From: a bacterium | Lineage (GTDB): Bacteria; Cyanobacteriota; Vampirovibrionia; Obscuribacterales; Obscuribacteraceae | Direction of reading: 5' to 3' | NCBI GenBank assembly: GCA_016124935.1 | Contig: WGMS01000022.1 | Coordinates: 74,647 to 138,646 of the forward strand | DNA length: 64,000 nt | Part shown: positions 60,743 through 64,000 of the stretch, piece after piece | How the letters are laid out: each line of letters starts with the position of its first letter | Position numbering within the stretch: position 1 is the stretch's first letter | Made by a program: the position numbers and the translations under genes | The notes under the pieces: generated by a model | What the model saw: the letters and a program-made list of their open reading frames with translations, nothing else | Told to the model about the DNA's origin: nothing | Database searches by the model: none

Positions 60743-62110
60743 GTGAATACTAAAAACAGCCGAAGAAAAATCTTACTGGTTACGCTCGAGCCGGTATCCA
60801 GCACCATGGCTGGACCGGCGATTCGCTGTCTGGAGCTGGCGAAACAGCTTTCTTCCGAGTTCGAAGTAGAGCTCGCAAGCCCGGTTACGGTCAGTGCGGA
60901 TAAGCAGCTGCCGGGTGAGTATCCCTGTGGTGACGGCACTATCAAGATTTTTACCGGTCTGGGCCGATCGGCGCTCTATTCCCGGGCGATGGAGAATGAC
61001 ATCCTGGTTATTCAGTCCAATGTTCTCAAGCCCTTTCCCCGTCTCAGCGAGCTGGGCAAGTACCTGGTGGTGGATCTCTATGATCCCTATCTATTTGCTG
61101 TTTTAGTCCAGTACAAAGACGATCCTGTGGCCGGCTCCTCCAGTTACAGGATGATGCATGCGGTTCTCGAAAAGCACATGCTCAGCGCCGATTTTTCGAT
61201 GTGTGCTTCGGAAATCCAGCGGGATTACTGGCTGGGTCGTTATTGCGCCTTGGGCAGAATAGATAACGCCATGTACGATTTCGATCCATCCATGCGCAAG
61301 CTTATAGACGTGGTGCCCTTTGGCTTGCAAGGAAAGCCCATTGAACGGACCGGGGATGGCAAGGCGATTCGAAACCGGCGCTATGGTATCGGTGACGACG
61401 AGAAGATCATGATCTGGGGCGGCGGTATCTGGGACTGGTTCGATCCTCTGACGGTGATTCGAGCCGTGGAGAGGGTGAAAGATAGATTGCCGATGTTGCG
61501 TCTCTATTTCATGGGCTGGAAGTCGCCTAATCCCAAGGTAGAGGTGATGGGCATGGCTCACCGTGCCAGGGAGCTAGCCATCGAGACCGGCTTGTTAGAT
61601 AAATTCGTTTTTTTCGAAGAAGATTGGATTCCCTACGAAGAGCGGGTCAACTACTTGCTGGACGCTGATATCGCGGTCTCGGCACATTTTGATCTACCCG
61701 AGACCAGATACTCTTTCAGGACACGTATCCTCGATTATCTCTGGGCTGGTCTTCCTGTTTTGAGCACAGGCGGGGATCCTTTGTCAGAAGAGATCGATCG
61801 AGAAGGCGCCGGGATGGCGATGCCGTATGAAGATCCGGATGCCTGGGCTGACGCTCTGGTCAAGCTCTGTAACGAAGATGAGCTTTCAAAGCGGTTCTCG
61901 GAAGGCTCGTTGGCTCTGTCCGAGAAATATCGCTGGAGCCGGACTAGTTTTGCTCTTGTAAATTACTGCCGGGAACCCTATCATTTACCTGGTTTTCAAA
62001 GACCGACCATGCCGAATCTGGCAGAAAGAGTACGGGCGGTTTACTCCCGTGGTGGCACCGATCTGATTGTAAAACGCTCTAAAGAGATAGTTTCGGATCT
62101 GTTCAAATAG
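60743..62110 (+). CDS. family 4-like glycosyltransferase
   Basis: A 455-residue GT-B fold enzyme. RKILLVTLEPVSSTMAGPAIRCLELAKQL matches the N-terminal Rossmann pattern, IMIWGGGIWDWFDP the nucleotide-sugar domain, and RTRILDYLWAGLPVLSTGGDPLSEEI the GT4 donor-binding C-terminus. The start is set at GTG 60743 because AAAGGA lies 7 nt upstream; in-frame starts at 60707 and 60725 lack a ribosome site. It is followed 4 bp later by the CHAD gene and faces the GT2 gene on the other strand. Confidence 0.85.
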   Translation: MNTKNSRRKILLVTLEPVSSTMAGPAIRCLELAKQLSSEFEVELASPVTVSADKQLPGEYPCGDGTIKIFTGLGRSALYSRAMENDILVIQSNVLKPFPRLSELGKYLVVDLYDPYLFAVLVQYKDDPVAGSSSYRMMHAVLEKHMLSADFSMCASEIQRDYWLGRYCALGRIDNAMYDFDPSMRKLIDVVPFGLQGKPIERTGDGKAIRNRRYGIGDDEKIMIWGGGIWDWFDPLTVIRAVERVKDRLPMLRLYFMGWKSPNPKVEVMGMAHRARELAIETGLLDKFVFFEEDWIPYEERVNYLLDADIAVSAHFDLPETRYSFRTRILDYLWAGLPVLSTGGDPLSEEIDREGAGMAMPYEDPDAWADALVKLCNEDELSKRFSEGSLALSEKYRWSRTSFALVNYCREPYHLPGFQRPTMPNLAERVRAVYSRGGTDLIVKRSKEIVSDLFK

Positions 62111-62114
62111 CTGT

Positions 62115-63026
62115 ATGAACGAGAGAGAAGATAAATTAATCTCTATTCCAGGTCATCTTCTGGAGCCTGATTGGCTCGCTTTTGAGTTCAAGACGGCGTT
62201 GAACGTTATCGAGTCCATAGAGAAGGCGATCAAGCCTTTCCAGCACAACGCCAAGAACAAGAGTATTCACAATATCCGCATCGCTTTTCGACGCTGGTTC
62301 TCTATCTGGGAGGTTCTGCGGGAAGACGGCTGGGAGAGCGATTCTTATGGCGATAAGCTCGGGCGCAAGCTGAAGCGTTTTTATAAATTGCTGGGAAGAA
62401 TTCGAGATTGGGACGTTAATACAAAGCTGGCAGCCAGAGAAAAGCTGCCTCTACCGGTTCTTGAAGACTGGAAGAATCGCCGCAAGAAGGCTCGCCGGAA
62501 GGCATTCGAAGAGCTAGCCGAGTTCAAGCTCAAGGGGTTGATCAAAAAACTGAAACGCTATCTCAAGGAGCGTCACGAGAAGCTTCGCCTGGAATATATT
62601 CGTTACCAGGGCGCCCGGGAGGAGACTGTTTTTTCGCATCTCGAGAAGTTTCTGGCGGAGAACGAAACCCAGACCAGAGAGATCTCTAAAGAACTTAAAG
62701 TGATGGAGGACATCCATAACTTTCGGCTCAAGATCAAGTCCTGGAGATATTTGCTGGTCGAGTTCTATGGGGTCAGTAATGTTCTTCTGGTGGAAGCTCA
62801 GACGCAGATGGGTTATATCGTCGACTATGACCGCATGCGGGTAATTCTCGAAGAGTCGTTGACTGCCGCAGAAGCCAAGAATTCGCCTGACCCTGAGGAG
62901 GTCTCTATTCTGAAGGAGAGCATCGCCTTTGTGGTCGCCAAAAGAAATATCCTGATCAAAGAGCTAGATCAATCGAAACAGAACCTTCCCTACGGATTTC
63001 GCCCGCTTTCAGCCACTTTTGAATAA
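62115..63026 (+). CDS. CHAD-domain protein
   Basis: A 303-residue protein made of helical CHAD repeats: HNIRIAFRRWFSIWEVL near residue 54 and HNFRLKIKSWRYLLVEF near residue 198, each with conserved His and Arg/Lys that bind polyphosphate. Many Lys and Arg between them. CHAD proteins associate with polyphosphate granules, which fits a polyphosphate-accumulating organism. It lies 4 bp after the glycosyltransferase gene; a joint role is not evident. Confidence 0.85.
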   Translation: MNEREDKLISIPGHLLEPDWLAFEFKTALNVIESIEKAIKPFQHNAKNKSIHNIRIAFRRWFSIWEVLREDGWESDSYGDKLGRKLKRFYKLLGRIRDWDVNTKLAAREKLPLPVLEDWKNRRKKARRKAFEELAEFKLKGLIKKLKRYLKERHEKLRLEYIRYQGAREETVFSHLEKFLAENETQTREISKELKVMEDIHNFRLKIKSWRYLLVEFYGVSNVLLVEAQTQMGYIVDYDRMRVILEESLTAAEAKNSPDPEEVSILKESIAFVVAKRNILIKELDQSKQNLPYGFRPLSATFE

Positions 63027-63076
63027 GTCCGGGATAGTCAAGAGTTAGCAAATTAATAAGTTATCTTGAATCTCTG

Positions 63077-63104
63077 TGGCCCCGGGGAGACGGCCGCCTA
63101 CAAT
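63077..63104 (+). promoter_or_regulatory. candidate trxB promoter
   Basis: TACAAT (63099-63104) lies 57 bp before trxB; TGGCCC (63077-63082) at 16-bp spacing is a weak -35. Confidence 0.3.
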
Positions 63105-63161
63105 AGATAGATCAGAGAGCAAAATTTGCAGTGCACAGATTTTAACTGGAATGACCCGCCC

Positions 63162-64000
63162 ATGCCAAAAAAAAAGAAAGTTACCATTTTAGGATCCGGA
63201 GCAGCAGGCTTGACCGCCGCCATCTATGCCGCCAGGGCTAATTTAGAACCGTTGGTGATTGAAGGTCTTCAGACCGGGGGGCAGCTTACTATCACCACGG
63301 ATGTGGAGAACTATCCCGGATTTCCGGAAGGCATCATGGGTCCTGAACTGATGACAGCCATACACAAGCAGGCTGAGCGCTTCGGGACTGATTTCATCTA
63401 TGATAACGCCGAGTCTGTCGATCTCTCCAGGCGGCCTTTCGTGGTCAAGACCGGTGAGCAAGAGATTCATACCGACGTTCTTATCATCTGTACCGGAGCA
63501 TCGGCTAAGCTACTCGGGCTCGAATCGGAGAGCGAACTGATGGGTCACGGCGTCTCGGCTTGTGCTACCTGTGACGGGTTCTTTTTCAGGGACAAAAAAG
63601 TTTTTGTTGTAGGCGGTGGTGATACCGCCATGGAAGAGGCGATGTTCCTGACTCGTTTCGCCTCCTCTGTTACCCTGGTGCATCGTCGGGAGGGATTCAG
63701 AGCTTCTGCGATCATGACCGAACGGGCTAAACGCAACGAGAAAATCGACTTCATTCTCGATTCAGTGGTTGAAGAGATTGGTGATGTTGGCGCCAACGAA
63801 GTGAAGTGGATCAAACTCAAGAATATAAAAACCGGTGAAGTCACCAAGCATGATGCCGATGGGGTCTTCATCGCCATCGGGCACCAGCCCAACACAGACC
63901 TTTTCAAAGGACAACTTGAACTGGACGAGAACGGCTATATCGTCACCCAGGGCGAGAGCGTCAAGACTAAAGTAAAAGGGGTCTTCGCCGCAGGCGACGT
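63162..64000 (+). CDS. trxB: thioredoxin reductase (3' end cut by window edge)
   Basis: A flavoprotein that reduces thioredoxin with NADPH. The FAD motif GSGAAGL is at residues ~11-17, ENYPGFP near residue 48, the redox pair CATC near residues 132-135, and the NADPH fold [10 protein letters not shown] near residue 154; the second FAD motif GVFAAGD is at the edge. About 280 of some 310 residues are visible. A start at ATG 63162 is set by the lysine-rich [11 protein letters not shown]. It could reduce the thioredoxin-fold selenoprotein only through a thioredoxin, which is inference. Confidence 0.95.
   Translation, partial: MPKKKKVTILGSGAAGLTAAIYAARANLEPLVIEGLQTGGQLTITTDVENYPGFPEGIMGPELMTAIHKQAERFGTDFIYDNAESVDLSRRPFVVKTGEQEIHTDVLIICTGASAKLLGLESESELMGHGVSACATCDGFFFRDKKVFVVGGGDTAMEEAMFLTRFASSVTLVHRREGFRASAIMTERAKRNEKIDFILDSVVEEIGDVGANEVKWIKLKNIKTGEVTKHDADGVFIAIGHQPNTDLFKGQLELDENGYIVTQGESVKTKVKGVFAAGD

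Noticed and set aside
1..64000. CRISPR arrays, insertion sequences, prophage, tRNA or rRNA genes
   Set aside because: No regularly spaced repeats, transposase, integrase or phage genes were seen, and no cloverleaf or rRNA sequence was recognised in intergenic regions.

Overview
The window reads as a chromosomal segment of a non-photosynthetic relative of the Cyanobacteria, most likely in the Obscuribacterales/Vampirovibrionia (Melainabacteria). This is an inference. It rests on the cyanobacterial-style N-terminus of LysA, the lysA-cdaA adjacency known from cyanobacteria, a threonyl-tRNA synthetase without a TGS domain, a DUF2993 protein, six tetratricopeptide (TPR) proteins in 64 kb, and the absence of any photosynthesis gene. 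There is no sign of phage, insertion sequence, CRISPR, rRNA or tRNA. TGA is a normal stop here (for example in yraN), which matters for the selenoprotein call.

Layout. 1-8966 is mostly minus strand: a partial acyl-CoA synthetase, a TPR lipoprotein, a membrane protein, pdxT and pdxS (PLP synthase) with a MocR/PdxR-like regulator directly upstream, a membrane protein and serS. 9115-12078 is plus strand: yraN, lysA and the diadenylate cyclase cdaA. 12080-15703 is minus strand: pyrF, rpmE, a GerMN lipoprotein, a DUF2993 protein and a LuxR-type response regulator. 15917-26066 is plus strand: a TPR-RDD membrane protein, then a block with a secreted TPR protein overlapping a full-length but divergent RNA polymerase beta-subunit paralogue, a VirB2/TrbC-like protein, a secreted helical protein and a replication-relaxation-like protein. 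26082-40441 is mixed: folC, a NUDIX hydrolase, an alpha/beta hydrolase, a predicted ArsC-like selenoprotein read through an in-frame TGA, TPR proteins, a secreted NlpC/P60-like protein, an acetyl-CoA synthetase, dnaB and an SGNH hydrolase. 40438-48092 is minus strand: grpE-dnaK-dnaJ, a YVTN beta-propeller protein and thrS. 48320-51390 holds a D-glutamate catabolic pair (dgcN, dgcA) facing a GntR regulator. 51433-59148 is a Tad/Flp pilus operon without a secretin. 59533 to the end holds two glycosyltransferases, a CHAD protein and a partial trxB.

Main results. (1) thrS has its own promoter, a 24-codon leader peptide with six Thr codons, competing RNA pairings and an intrinsic terminator just before the gene: the full logic of ribosome-mediated attenuation, with a leader peptide that appears leaderless. 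(2) An unlabelled gene at 32191-32553 encodes a thioredoxin-fold ArsC-family protein with UGA in place of the first Cys of its CxxC motif; a hairpin with a GUU loop 23 nt after the UGA fits the bacterial SECIS consensus. (3) The RpoB paralogue keeps all catalytic residues but has lost the charged fork-loop-2 sequence, carries a ~220-residue acidic tail, and sits far from rplL or rpoC among secreted and conjugation-like proteins.
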